Of a stretch of 64,000 bases of DNA, positions 1 through 9,758 are shown one piece after another. Position numbers and translations under genes: made by a program. This DNA is from Thermoanaerobaculales bacterium (GTDB lineage: Bacteria; Acidobacteriota; Thermoanaerobaculia; Thermoanaerobaculales; Sulfomarinibacteraceae). Location: the NCBI GenBank assembly GCA_035358815.1, contig DAOPQC010000005.1, forward strand, positions 124,001 to 188,000, in the 5' to 3' direction. The notes under the pieces were generated by a model that saw nothing but the letters and a program-made list of their open reading frames with translations, made no database searches and was not told where the DNA came from. Position 1 is the stretch's first letter. Each line of letters opens with the position of its first letter.

Positions 1-103
1 CGCCGATGAGGTCGCGCGACAGCCAGAGCACGACCGCGGCGAGCAGCGCGGCGAGCAACGCGACGAGCTGGGAGACGCGGGGCGAAGCGTCGGGATGGGG
101 CAC
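1..103 (-). CDS. Membrane protein, N-terminal fragment (cut by window edge)
   Basis: Only the first 34 codons are inside the window. Read from a GTG at 103 on the minus strand they give a short polar start (VPHPDASPR) followed by an Ala/Leu/Val-rich stretch ending in WLSRDLIG, which looks like a first transmembrane helix or signal anchor. The gene lies 60 bp downstream of hemL on the same strand but has its own -10 box (TATACT, 110-115) exactly 6 nt before the GTG, so a leaderless transcript is predicted. Function cannot be told from this fragment. Confidence 0.5.
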   Translation of the reverse strand, partial: MPHPDASPRVSQLVALLAALLAAVVLWLSRDLIG

Positions 104-109
104 GCAGGG

Positions 110-115
110 AGTATA
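110..115 (-). promoter_or_regulatory. -10 box TATACT, leaderless start
   Basis: TATACT on the minus strand is followed by 6 nt and then the GTG start at 103. Transcription starting about 7 nt after the -10 would begin on the start codon itself. No Shine-Dalgarno sequence is possible in that space. Confidence 0.5.
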
Positions 116-163
116 GCCTCAGGCAGGTGGCGGCGGCCGCGCCGCCGCGGCGCAGGCCCCGCG

Positions 164-1465
164 TCAGTCGACCGTGGCGGTCAGCGCGTTGCGGACGGCG
201 ATGATCGTCTCGTCGATCGCGGCGTCGGTGTGGGCGAGCGACACGAACATGACCTCGTAGGCCGAGGGCGCGAGGTAGACGCCCCGTTCGAGCAGCAAGG
301 CGTGCAGGCGGGCATAACGCGCCGCGACGTCGGGCTCGATGTCCTCGTACCTGCGGGGTGGCGGGCCGTCCTGAAGCGAGAGCCAGAGGATCGAGCCCGC
401 GCGCACGACCGACCAGCCGGTGGCGGCGTCGTCGAGCGCGGACTGGAGGCCGGACTGGAGCCGGGCGCCGCGGCGCTCGAGCTCGGCGAAGGCAGCGCCG
501 CCGTCGCCGAGCAGGCGGCGCAGGGTCGTGATCCCGGCGGCCATGGCCACCGGGTTGCCGGACAGGGTCCCCGCCTGGTAGACGGGCCCGAGCGGCGAGA
601 GCTGGTCCATGAGGTCACGGGAGCCGCCGTAGGCGCCAACCGGTAGTCCGCCGCCGATCACCTTGCCGTAGGTGGCGAGGTCGGGCGCAATCCCATAGTG
701 GCCGGCGGCGCCGGCCGGGCCGACGCGAAAGCCGCTGATCACCTCATCGAAGATCAGCAGCGCGCCGTGCCGCGAGCACTCCTCGCGCAGCAGCCTGAGG
801 AACTCCGGCCGCTGCAGCAGCAGGCCGGCGTTGGCCGGGACTGGCTCGATGAGCACCGCCGCGATCCGGTCACCCCGGTCCCGCATCAGGGCGCGGAAGG
901 CATTGCCGTCGTCGAGCGGCAGCACGATCGTGTGCTCGGCGAAGCTCGCCGGCACGCCGGCCGACGACGGAGTCCCGAAGGTCGCGAGCCCGGATCCGGC
1001 GGCAACCAGCAGGTGGTCGGCGTGGCCGTGGTAACAGCCGGAGAACTTGACCACGTCGTCGCGGCCGGTGGCGCCGCGGGCCAGCCGCACGGCGGACATC
1101 ACGGCCTCGGTCCCGGACGACACGAAGCGCACCATCTCGACGTGCGGCGCAGCCGCAACCATCACCTCGGCGAGCTCGACCTCCTCGGCGCAGGGCGCGC
1201 CGTAGGAGGTCCCCTTGGCGGTCGCGCGGCAGATCGCCGCCACGACCTCGGGGTCGGCATGGCCGAGGATGAGCGGCCCCCACGAGCCGACGTAGTCGAG
1301 GTACTCCCGGCCGTCGGCATCGGTGAGGCGGCAGCCCGCCGCCGAGGCGATGAACAGCGGCTCGCCGCCGACGCTGCGGAAGGCGCGCACCGGCGAGCTG
1401 ACGCCCCCCGGCATCAGCCGGCAGGCGCGCCGGAAGAGCTGCCGGGAGCGCTCGCCCTGGCTCAC
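164..1465 (-). CDS. hemL: Glutamate-1-semialdehyde 2,1-aminomutase
   Basis: PLP-dependent cytosolic enzyme converting glutamate-1-semialdehyde to 5-aminolevulinate in the C5 haem pathway. The 433-residue product matches the usual family length. It has the family start region (RLMPGGVSSPVRAF), the SSGTEAVMSAVRLAR cofactor region, FDEVISGFR, and the lysine that forms the Schiff base with PLP in YGKVIGGGLPVG (about K268). An open frame continues upstream, but the GTG at 1465 overlaps the hemB stop as GTGA and gives the expected N-terminus, so I take it as the start. It is the last gene of the hemA-C-D-B-L operon. Confidence 0.95.
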   Translation of the reverse strand: MSQGERSRQLFRRACRLMPGGVSSPVRAFRSVGGEPLFIASAAGCRLTDADGREYLDYVGSWGPLILGHADPEVVAAICRATAKGTSYGAPCAEEVELAEVMVAAAPHVEMVRFVSSGTEAVMSAVRLARGATGRDDVVKFSGCYHGHADHLLVAAGSGLATFGTPSSAGVPASFAEHTIVLPLDDGNAFRALMRDRGDRIAAVLIEPVPANAGLLLQRPEFLRLLREECSRHGALLIFDEVISGFRVGPAGAAGHYGIAPDLATYGKVIGGGLPVGAYGGSRDLMDQLSPLGPVYQAGTLSGNPVAMAAGITTLRRLLGDGGAAFAELERRGARLQSGLQSALDDAATGWSVVRAGSILWLSLQDGPPPRRYEDIEPDVAARYARLHALLLERGVYLAPSAYEVMFVSLAHTDAAIDETIIAVRNALTATVD

Positions 1466-2445
1466 AGCCAGCCCTGGGCAAGGGCCTGGCGGGCGTGGTA
1501 GGTGATGATGATGTCGGCGCCGGCGCGGCGGAAGGCGTGCCAGTTCTCGAGCACTGCCGCGCGCTCGTCGATCCAGCCGCGGGCGGCCGCCGCCTTCACC
1601 ATCGAGTACTCCCCGGAGACGTTGTAGACGGCGAGCGGCTGGGTGAACTGGGCGCGCAGCTCGGCGACGACGTCGAGGTAGGCGAGGGCGGGCTTGACCA
1701 TCAGGATGTCGGCGCCCTCGTCGACGTCGAGCTCGGCCTCGAGCACGGCCTCGCGGCGGTTGCGGGCGTCCATCTGGTAGGAGCGGCGGTCGCCGAAGCC
1801 GGGCGCGGAGTGGGCGGCGTCGCGGAACGGGCCGTAGTAGGACGAGGCGTACTTGGCGGTGTACGACATGATCGCCACCGTCTCCATGCCATCGGCATCG
1901 AGCGCCTCGCGGAGGGCGCCCACCCGGCCGTCCATCATGTCGGACGGAGCGACGACGTCGGCGCCGGCGCGGGCGTGGGCGAGCGCCATGCTCGCGAGCA
2001 GCGGCAGCGAGGCGTCGTTGTCGATGCGGCCGTCGCGCACCAGCCCGCAGTGGCCGTGGTCGGTGTAGGCGCACAGGCAGACGTCGGTGATCGCCACCAC
2101 CCGGTCGCCGAGCTCGCGCTTGATGGCGCGCACCGCCGCCGGCACCACCGCGTCGGCGGCCCAGGCGGCGCGGCCGTCAGGGGCCTTGGCGGCCTCCTCC
2201 GGCACCCCGAACAGCAGCAGCGCGCGGATGCCCAGGGCGAGGTCGGCGCGGACCGTGTCGAGAAGCCGGTCCACGGACTGGTGCTCGATGCCCGGCATCG
2301 CCTCGATCGGCTCCGCGATCCCGGTCCCGGGCACTACGAAGTGCGGCTGGACGAGCATCGCCGGGTCGAGGCGGGACTCGGCCACCAGGTCGCGCAGCGC
2401 CGGGTGGGCGCGCAGGCGGCGGGGACGGGTGATCAGATCCGGCAT
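1462..2445 (-). CDS. hemB: Delta-aminolevulinic acid dehydratase (porphobilinogen synthase)
   Basis: Condenses two 5-aminolevulinate molecules to porphobilinogen. The product is 327 residues, normal for HemB. The two active-site lysines are visible as K198 (SYTAKYASSYYG) and K251 (ILMVKPALAYLD). The metal site DVCLCAYTDHGHCG has three cysteines (C123, C125, C133), the pattern of the zinc-dependent class rather than the Asp-rich magnesium class. The ATG at 2445 lies inside the end of hemD (13 bp overlap), and the stop overlaps the GTG of hemL, so translation is probably coupled. Confidence 0.95.
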   Translation of the reverse strand: MPDLITRPRRLRAHPALRDLVAESRLDPAMLVQPHFVVPGTGIAEPIEAMPGIEHQSVDRLLDTVRADLALGIRALLLFGVPEEAAKAPDGRAAWAADAVVPAAVRAIKRELGDRVVAITDVCLCAYTDHGHCGLVRDGRIDNDASLPLLASMALAHARAGADVVAPSDMMDGRVGALREALDADGMETVAIMSYTAKYASSYYGPFRDAAHSAPGFGDRRSYQMDARNRREAVLEAELDVDEGADILMVKPALAYLDVVAELRAQFTQPLAVYNVSGEYSMVKAAAARGWIDERAAVLENWHAFRRAGADIIITYHARQALAQGWL

Positions 2446-3158
2446 AGCTCCTCCGCGAGGGACTGCATGGTCGGCGACGCCGCAGCCTGGCAGTCGATGC
2501 CGAGCGCGGACGCCGCGTCGCGGGTGGTCGAGCCGATCGCCCAGTGGGGCAGCGGCAGCGGGTGGCCGCCGACCGCCTCGAGGTAGAGCCTGACGGCCCG
2601 GGGCGAGGTCAGGACCACCGCCGCGAGGCCGGGGCCGAGCGGCGGCAGCTTGCGCGGCGGGGTCGCCTTCATGGCGTAGACCACCAGCGGTTGGACCGGG
2701 TGGCCGGCGGCCGCCAGCGCCTCCGGCAGCTCGAGCCGCCGGTCGGCCCCGCAGGCGAGCACCACCGGATCGTGCGGCCCCATCCGGGCGATCAGCTCGC
2801 GGGCGAGGCCGAGGCCGGAGCCGTGCCCCACCAGCACTGGCCTGAGCCCGGCCCGCGCCGCGGCCGCCGCCGTCGCCGCGCCGACCGCGGCCATCGGCCA
2901 GTCCAGGAGTGCGTCGGCGGAGCAGGAGCGGGCCTGGCGGACCAGCCGCTCCGGCGCACGCGGCGAGGTGATGACGAGCCACGGCCGAGCAGCCGGATCG
3001 GCCAGCAAGCGGCGGATCGCGCGCCAGCCGGGAGGGTCGTCGGCGTCCTCCAGCCGCAGGACAGGGTAGGGCCGGACCGCGAGCCCGGCTGGACGCAGCA
3101 GCGCCTCGAGATCGGCGCAGTCGGCTGCGTGGCGGGTGACGAGCACGGCGCGGTTCAC
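2433..3158 (-). CDS. hemD: Uroporphyrinogen-III synthase
   Basis: Cyclises hydroxymethylbilane to uroporphyrinogen III with inversion of ring D. The 241-residue product is of typical size for this poorly conserved family. Recognisable features are the N-terminal VLVTRHAADCADLEALL, LVITSPRAPERLV, and a C-terminal VVLTSPRAVRLYLEAVG followed by AIGSTTRDAASALGI, the two-lobed HemD pattern. The ATG at 3158 overlaps the hemC stop (ATGA), and position between hemC and hemB supports the call strongly. Confidence 0.92.
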   Translation of the reverse strand: MNRAVLVTRHAADCADLEALLRPAGLAVRPYPVLRLEDADDPPGWRAIRRLLADPAARPWLVITSPRAPERLVRQARSCSADALLDWPMAAVGAATAAAAARAGLRPVLVGHGSGLGLARELIARMGPHDPVVLACGADRRLELPEALAAAGHPVQPLVVYAMKATPPRKLPPLGPGLAAVVLTSPRAVRLYLEAVGGHPLPLPHWAIGSTTRDAASALGIDCQAAASPTMQSLAEELCRI

Positions 3159-4096
3159 CGGCCGACCGCCTCCGGCATCGCGAGCCGCAGCGCTTCGAAG
3201 CAGGCGCGCGCCGCGGCTTGCGGCGCGGTGGCGACCGCCGCCACCCGGGTGACCTCGGCGCGGCCGGTGCCGGAGTCGACGGCGCCGAGGGCCGCCTGGA
3301 GCCGGATCGCGCCACCGTCCTCCGTGGCGAGGCAGCCGAGCGGCAGGTGGCAGCCGCCGCCGAGCAGCGCGAGCAGCCGTCGCTCGGCGCCGACGCAGCG
3401 CGCCGCCGACGGGTCGTCGAGCCGGCGAAGCGCGAGCGTGACATCGTCATGTTGGCGGGTCTCGATCGCGAGCGCGCCCTGGCCCGGCGCCGGCAGCATG
3501 ACCTCGGGGGGGAGGTCGCTGCGATCGAGCCCGTCGAGGGCAAGGGCGAGCCGGTCGACACCGGCGGCGGCGAGCACGACGGCATCGTACCGCCCTTCCC
3601 GCAGCCGTCCAACGCGGGTCGGGACGTTGCCGCGCAGGGCGCGGACCTGGAGGTCCGGGCGCAGCGCCAGCAGCTGGGCTGCCCGGCGCGGCGACGAGGT
3701 GCCCACGACCGCGCCCTCGGGGAGGCCGATCGGGTCGGCCGGCGTCGCGCGCACGGTGCCGCGGGGCGCCAGCAGCAGGTCGCTGGCGGCGCCGCGCTCC
3801 GGGATGGCGGCAACCTCGAGGCCGGGCGGCTCCTCGACCGGGAGGTCCTTCAGCGAGTGCACGACGAGGTCGACCCGGCGCTCGAGCAGCGCCTCCTGGA
3901 GCTCCCTGGTGAACAGGCCCTTGCCCTCGCTGGTGGGGACGGCCAGGTCCTGGATGCGGTCGCCCCTGGTGCGGATGACCTCGATCCGGCAGCCGATGCC
4001 GAGCTCGTCGCGCGCGCGGCCGGCGACCCGCTCCGCCTGCCACAGCGCGAGCTCCGAGCCGCGGGTGCCGACGCGAAGGGTGAGGGCCTCGCTCAC
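3155..4096 (-). CDS. hemC: Hydroxymethylbilane synthase (porphobilinogen deaminase)
   Basis: Polymerises four porphobilinogens to the linear tetrapyrrole. With the GTG at 4096 as start the product is 313 residues, as expected. It begins LRVGTRGSELALWQAERV, the classic HemC N-terminus, and contains VVHSLKDLPVEEPPGL, VGTSSPRRAAQL and RGNVPTRVGRL. The cysteine that carries the dipyrromethane cofactor is C249 in LGGGCHLPLG. The open frame runs 31 codons further upstream, but that extension lies inside hemA and is not HemC-like; the GTG overlaps the hemA stop as GTGA. Confidence 0.95.
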   Translation of the reverse strand: MSEALTLRVGTRGSELALWQAERVAGRARDELGIGCRIEVIRTRGDRIQDLAVPTSEGKGLFTRELQEALLERRVDLVVHSLKDLPVEEPPGLEVAAIPERGAASDLLLAPRGTVRATPADPIGLPEGAVVGTSSPRRAAQLLALRPDLQVRALRGNVPTRVGRLREGRYDAVVLAAAGVDRLALALDGLDRSDLPPEVMLPAPGQGALAIETRQHDDVTLALRRLDDPSAARCVGAERRLLALLGGGCHLPLGCLATEDGGAIRLQAALGAVDSGTGRAEVTRVAAVATAPQAAARACFEALRLAMPEAVGR

Positions 4097-5415
4097 CGCG
4101 GGCCGGCGCCCCCGTCGCCGTAGCCGTTGCCGTCCTCGTCCTCGAGACCGAGGATGAAGTTGCGGATGACCGCACTCGAGTGGTTCCACGCCGCCCGCCG
4201 AAGCCCGCGCAGCGGCACCTGCAGCATGCGTTCGATCATGTCGTCGGCGAGCTGCCCGAGAGCCGCGCGGTGCGCCTCGCCGAGGTCCGCGAGCTCCCGG
4301 GAGAGGGCGTGGTCGACGGCGCGCTGCGCGACCTCCCGGAACGACGCCTGCAGGCCCTGCGCCACCGGCGACAGCTCGCGATCGATGACGCGGCGGCGCA
4401 GGACCTCGAGCTGGTGCTCGAGCAGCGCCTCGCAGCGGCCCAGCTCGGCCGACCTGAGCAGGCGATTGCGATCGGCCTCGGCCCGCATCTCCTCGACGGT
4501 GTGCAGGACGATCCCCTCGAGGTGGCGGGCCCCGGGGTCGACGTTCGGGGGCACGGCGAGGTCGATGACCAGCAGCGGCGCCGCAGCCGGCAGGGGGCCG
4601 CGGATCGCCTCCAGGGTGTCGCGATGGAGCAACGGCTGCTCGGCCGACGTCGCCGCCACGACCAGGCCGGCCGAGGGCGGCCTGGAGCGGAGCGTCGCGA
4701 GGTCGATCGCCGCCGCGGCCGGGTCGCCGCTCACCAGGGCCTCGGCGCGGGCGAGGGTGCGGTTGGCGACCACGACCCTCCGCGCCGGGTCGGGGGAGCG
4801 AACCAACCGGAGAGCCTGACGGGCCATCTCGCCGGCGCCGACGATGAGCACCGGCGCCGGGGACAGGGCGAGGTGATCGTGAATCGTGCGCTCCACCAGC
4901 GTGACCAGCGACACCGGCCGGCGGGTGAGCTCGGTCTCGGACCGGACCCGCTTTGCCAGGTGGAAGGCCTCGTGGAAGGTCTGGTCGAGGATGCCCCCGA
5001 GCAGGCCGATGTCGTGCGCCTTCTGGTGGGCCTCCTTCGCTTGGCCGGTGATCTGGGCCTCGCCGACCATCATCGAGTCGAGGGCCGACACGACCCGGAA
5101 GATGTGGCGGACGGCCGAGCGGCCGAACTCCACATGCAGCTTGTCGTCGGCCGGGAGCTGGCAGGCGCCGCCGGTGAGGTCGGCGAGGCTGTGCCGGAGG
5201 TGGAACAGCAGCTCACGGGTGTGGATCCGGGCCTCGCCGCGGAAGAAGAACTCGACCCGGTTGCAGGTGCCGAGGTAGACGAGCTCGGTGAAGCCGGACA
5301 GCCGGGCCAGCTCGCGCAGGCTGTCGGTGCGGAAGTCCGCCGGCAGCGTGGCCGCCGCGAGCTCCTCGAGGCTCGCCGTCCGATAGCTGGTGCCGACGAC
5401 TCCGATGTAGTCCAT
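4093..5415 (-). CDS. hemA: Glutamyl-tRNA reductase
   Basis: First committed enzyme of the C5 pathway: reduces glutamyl-tRNA(Glu) to glutamate-1-semialdehyde with NADPH. The 440-residue product has the catalytic cysteine in LGTCNRVEFF (C51), the GEAQITGQAKEAH motif, a nucleotide-binding VLIVGAGEMARQAL, VVANRTLARAEAL, and a C-terminal helical dimerisation region. Together with hemL this shows the organism makes 5-aminolevulinate from glutamate, not from glycine. The ATG at 5415 is preceded by a GGGAG-like site and a TATCAT -10, so hemA is the first gene of the operon. Confidence 0.95.
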   Translation of the reverse strand: MDYIGVVGTSYRTASLEELAAATLPADFRTDSLRELARLSGFTELVYLGTCNRVEFFFRGEARIHTRELLFHLRHSLADLTGGACQLPADDKLHVEFGRSAVRHIFRVVSALDSMMVGEAQITGQAKEAHQKAHDIGLLGGILDQTFHEAFHLAKRVRSETELTRRPVSLVTLVERTIHDHLALSPAPVLIVGAGEMARQALRLVRSPDPARRVVVANRTLARAEALVSGDPAAAAIDLATLRSRPPSAGLVVAATSAEQPLLHRDTLEAIRGPLPAAAPLLVIDLAVPPNVDPGARHLEGIVLHTVEEMRAEADRNRLLRSAELGRCEALLEHQLEVLRRRVIDRELSPVAQGLQASFREVAQRAVDHALSRELADLGEAHRAALGQLADDMIERMLQVPLRGLRRAAWNHSSAVIRNFILGLEDEDGNGYGDGGAGPR

Positions 5416-5432
5416 GCCGCTCCCGCACCAGC

Positions 5433-5438
5433 ATGATA
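5433..5438 (-). promoter_or_regulatory. -10 box TATCAT for the hemA operon
   Basis: The minus strand reads GTATCATG, with the TATCAT hexamer ending 17 nt before the hemA ATG, leaving a leader of about 10 nt that holds GGGAG. The same GTATCAT string precedes cstA, the RND adaptor and icd in this window. No good -35 is seen. Confidence 0.5.
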
Positions 5439-5560
5439 CGCGACGCCGGGTGGGCCGAACCGGGCCCTCGAAGCAGCCAGTCGGCGTTCCGTTCCGGCCG
5501 GCCGCCTCATGCCGGGGGACGCGAGTTGGCAGTGATGGGCATGTGCCCTGCCGGTGCTGC

Positions 5561-5566
5561 TACAAT
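5561..5566 (+). promoter_or_regulatory. -10 box TACAAT for sdhCAB
   Basis: TACAAT lies about 100 nt upstream of the sdhC ATG in the divergent region with hemA. The -35 is not convincing. The predicted leader is about 90 nt and ends in a strong purine-rich ribosome site (GGAGGGGGGAG near 5643-5653). Confidence 0.45.
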
Positions 5567-5663
5567 TCGCTCAGCCGTTCACGGGGCACAGGTCCGCCGC
5601 CGCCGCCGCTACGGCGGGCCGACGTTCGTTGCGCCCGTCGGTAGGAGGGGGGAGAACGAACCG

Positions 5664-6323
5664 ATGAACCCGATCGCAGGTATCTACACCACGACCGTCG
5701 GCAAGAAGATCCTGATGGCGGTGACCGGCATCATCCTCGTCCTGTATGTGCTCGCCCACATGATGGGGAACCTCCAGATCTACATCGGCGCCAAGCAGAT
5801 CGACGCCTATGCGAGGCTCCTCCACTCGACTCCGCCGCTGCTGTGGGGCGCGCGCGCGGTGCTGATCTTCTGCGTGCTCGTCCACATCGTGGCCGCGGTG
5901 CAGCTGTGGCTGCGCAACCGGGCGAGCCGCCCGGTGAAGTACCGCGTCTTCCGGCCGCCGGAGGTGGACATCGCGGCCCGGACCATGGTCTGGAGCGGGC
6001 CAATCCTGCTCGCGTTCATCATCTACCACATCCTGCACCTGACGACGGGCGACGCTCACCCGCAGTACGAGGAGCTCGCTCCCTTCCACAACGTGGTCAC
6101 CGGTTTCTCGGTGTGGTGGGCGGCCGGCATCTACATCATCGCCAACCTGCTGCTCGCGTTTCACCTCTACCACGGCGTCTGGAGCCTCTTCCAGACGCTC
6201 GGCTGGGACCACCCGCGGTGGGGGTACCTGCGCCGCATCCTGGCCGCGGTGGTGGCGGTGGTGGTGGGCGCCGCGAACATCTCGATCCCGCTGGCGGTGC
6301 TCGCCGGCGTGCTGCACCAGTAG
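5664..6323 (+). CDS. sdhC: Succinate dehydrogenase cytochrome b subunit
   Basis: Membrane anchor of succinate:quinone oxidoreductase (complex II). The 219-residue product has five hydrophobic helices, matching the single-subunit, dihaem type B anchor (Bacillus/Wolinella style) rather than the separate SdhC+SdhD pair. Candidate haem-ligand histidines sit in LAHMMGN, VHIVAAVQLW, YHILHLT and FHLYHGVW. The frame is open upstream, but the ATG at 5664 follows GGAGGGGGGAG and starts the canonical N-terminus. It leads sdhCAB with 12 bp to sdhA. Confidence 0.92.
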   Translation: MNPIAGIYTTTVGKKILMAVTGIILVLYVLAHMMGNLQIYIGAKQIDAYARLLHSTPPLLWGARAVLIFCVLVHIVAAVQLWLRNRASRPVKYRVFRPPEVDIAARTMVWSGPILLAFIIYHILHLTTGDAHPQYEELAPFHNVVTGFSVWWAAGIYIIANLLLAFHLYHGVWSLFQTLGWDHPRWGYLRRILAAVVAVVVGAANISIPLAVLAGVLHQ

Positions 6324-6335
6324 GGAGGTGGGGCG

Positions 6336-8242
<1,907 letters not shown>

Positions 8243-8246
<4 letters not shown>

Positions 8247-9013
8247 GGCTGACGCTGCACATCTGGCGACAGAGCGGTCCGGCGGACAAAGGGCGGTTCG
8301 CGACCTACGAGCTGGACGACGTCAACACCCACATGTCGTTCCTCGAGATGCTCGACGTCCTCAACCAGGAGCTCATCGAGCGCGGCGAAGACCCGGTGGT
8401 GTTCGAGCACGACTGCCGCGAAGGGATCTGCGGCTGCTGCGGCTTCGTGATCGACGGGGTGCCCCACGGCGGCCAGCGCGGGAGCACGGTGTGCCAGCTC
8501 CACATGCGGCACTTCACGGACGGCGACGAGGTCTTTCTCGAGCCGTTCCGGGCCAAGGGCTTCCCGGTGATCAAGGACCTGATGGTCGACCGCGGCGCCT
8601 TCGACCGGATCATCCAGGCCGGCGGCTTCATCTCGGTGCGCGCGGGAAGCGCGCCGGATGCCAACGCGATCCCGATCCCCAAGGACCAGGTCGAGCACGC
8701 GATGGACTACGCGGAGTGCATCGGCTGCGGCGCCTGCGTGGCCTCCTGCCCGAACGGCGCGGCGATGCTCTTCGTCAGCGCGAAGATCGCCCACCTCGGT
8801 CTGCTCCCCCAGGGCCAGCCGGAACGCGATGCGCGGGCGCTGGCCATGGTCCAGGCGATGGAGCGGGAAGCGTTCGGTGCCTGCACCAACTTCCGGGCGT
8901 GCGAGGCGACCTGCCCGAAGGAGATCTCGATCTCGGGCATCGCGCGCATGAACAAGGACTGGCGCAAGGCCCTGCTGCGCGGCGGCACCGCGGTCAGCGG
9001 CAAGCGACGGTAG
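8243..9013 (+). CDS. sdhB: Succinate dehydrogenase iron-sulfur subunit
   Basis: Carries electrons from FAD to quinone through three Fe-S clusters. The 256-residue product has a [2Fe-2S] site (C58, C63, C65/C66, C84; DCREGICGCCG), a [4Fe-4S] site C159-C162-C165-C169 (CIGCGACVASCP) and a C-terminal site with C214, C220 and C224 (ACTNFRACEATCPKE), the [3Fe-4S] region. The start is the ATG overlapping the sdhA stop. Gene order C-A-B agrees with a type B enzyme; no sdhD gene is present. Confidence 0.95.
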
Positions 9014-9125
9014 GCCGCACCGCGGGCACCGGGCGCCGGCCCCCCGAGACCGCTCCCCTGGCGGGGAACCGGTCAAGGAGGGAGGGCAGGCCGCAGGTCG
9101 AAGACCCGGGAGCCTTCGTCAGCTG

Positions 9126-9257
9126 TCACTCGCCGAGGACAGTGCTGACCACGGTCCCGACCACCAGGATGATGAGTGCGACGCCGAGTGCGACCATGAA
9201 CCACTCGCCGGCGGTGTAGCGAGCATTGCGCTTGCGCCTCGTCGGGCTCTTCCTCAT
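9126..9257 (-). CDS. Small single-helix membrane protein
   Basis: A 43-residue open frame with a basic N-terminus (MRKSPTRRKRNARYTAGEW) and one hydrophobic helix (FMVALGVALIILVVGTVVST). I do not recognise a family. Evidence that it is a real gene is the leaderless promoter arrangement (TAGAAT at 9264-9269, 6 nt before the ATG), a positive-inside helix of proper length, and the absence of another gene in this gap between convergent sdhB and the next plus-strand operon. The arrangement resembles small anchors of membrane complexes, but the role is unknown. Confidence 0.55.
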   Translation of the reverse strand: MRKSPTRRKRNARYTAGEWFMVALGVALIILVVGTVVSTVLGE

Positions 9258-9263
9258 GGCCCG

Positions 9264-9269
9264 ATTCTA
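9264..9269 (-). promoter_or_regulatory. -10 box TAGAAT, leaderless start
   Basis: On the minus strand TAGAAT is followed by CGGGCC and then the ATG at 9257. The 6-nt gap leaves no room for a ribosome-binding site, so a leaderless mRNA is predicted. Confidence 0.5.
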
Positions 9270-9447
9270 GCGCGGGCGGCCGCGAAACGGCCCCCCGGTC
9301 ATGGCCAGCCGAACGGCCGGGAACCCGGAGGCCGCGTTCGGCCGGCCGTATGCGAGGGTGCGTCAAAGTGGCAGGGGGCGGCCGCGACGGCGCCTGTGCA
9401 CCAGCCGTCCCCGGCGGTCCGGGAGGCCTTCCCTGGTTGCGGCAGGA

Positions 9448-9477
9448 CCACCCCGGGGGCCCTGACTCCCGGGGTGG
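9448..9477. terminator. GC-rich stem-loop, possible terminator
   Basis: CCACCCCGGG (9448-9457) pairs perfectly with CCCGGGGTGG (9468-9477) across a 10-nt loop. There is no T run on either side, so a factor-independent terminator is not certain. It lies upstream of the SPFH operon promoter and could insulate it. Confidence 0.35.
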
Positions 9478-9490
9478 CCGCGATAGGCGG

Positions 9491-9514
9491 GCCAATACGG
9501 TGAGCGCTATTGGC
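9491..9514. repeat. Inverted repeat GCCAATA-N10-TATTGGC (possible operator)
   Basis: Perfect 7-bp inverted repeat about 65 nt upstream of the -35 of the SPFH operon promoter. The same half-site recurs as the perfect palindrome CCAATATTGG at 9667-9676 in the leader. Confidence 0.4.
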
Positions 9515-9577
9515 AGGAAAGAGCAGTGTGAGGGCAGGGAGAGACCTGCCCAGGCAAGGTGGGGCCGCTTCCGGTCC

Positions 9578-9606
9578 TTGAAGTCCGGTTGACTTCCTCG
9601 TACACT
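9578..9606 (+). promoter_or_regulatory. Promoter TTGAAG-N17-TACACT for the SPFH operon
   Basis: TTGAAG (9578-9583) and TACACT (9601-9606) are separated by 17 bp, one of the best two-part promoters in the window. It predicts a start near 9613 and a leader of about 140 nt containing the palindrome at 9667-9676. Confidence 0.5.
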
Positions 9607-9666
9607 GACGAGCAGGGGACAAAGGACGTCGGAAACATAGCACTCATTCCCGATGCAATCGGTGTG

Positions 9667-9676
9667 CCAATATTGG
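9667..9676. repeat. Palindrome CCAATATTGG in the SPFH operon leader
   Basis: Perfect 10-bp palindrome between the predicted start site and the first gene of the operon, sharing its half-site with 9491-9514. A repressor site is possible; this is inference from symmetry only. Confidence 0.35.
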
Positions 9677-9758
9677 AGATGACGACCGGATCGCCCACGG
9701 CCCGGGTCCGGACGGCGCCGCGTGGCGGTGCCCACCAGGAGAACGACGGAGGCGGATG

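Larger units (their letters stand above)
9258..9755. other. 498-bp intergenic region with inverted repeats and a promoter
   Basis: No coding frame here looks real. The region holds the leaderless promoter of the small minus-strand gene, a 10-bp GC stem-loop (9448-9477), two inverted repeats built from the half-site CCAATA/TATTGG (9491-9514 and 9667-9676), and a plausible TTGAAG-N17-TACACT promoter (9578-9606) reading into the SPFH operon, followed by a leader of about 140 nt. Confidence 0.6.

Noticed and set aside
1466..2074. N-terminal extension of hemL to 2074
   Set aside because: The extension lies inside hemB in another frame and is Arg-rich; the GTG overlapping the hemB stop gives a normal HemL.
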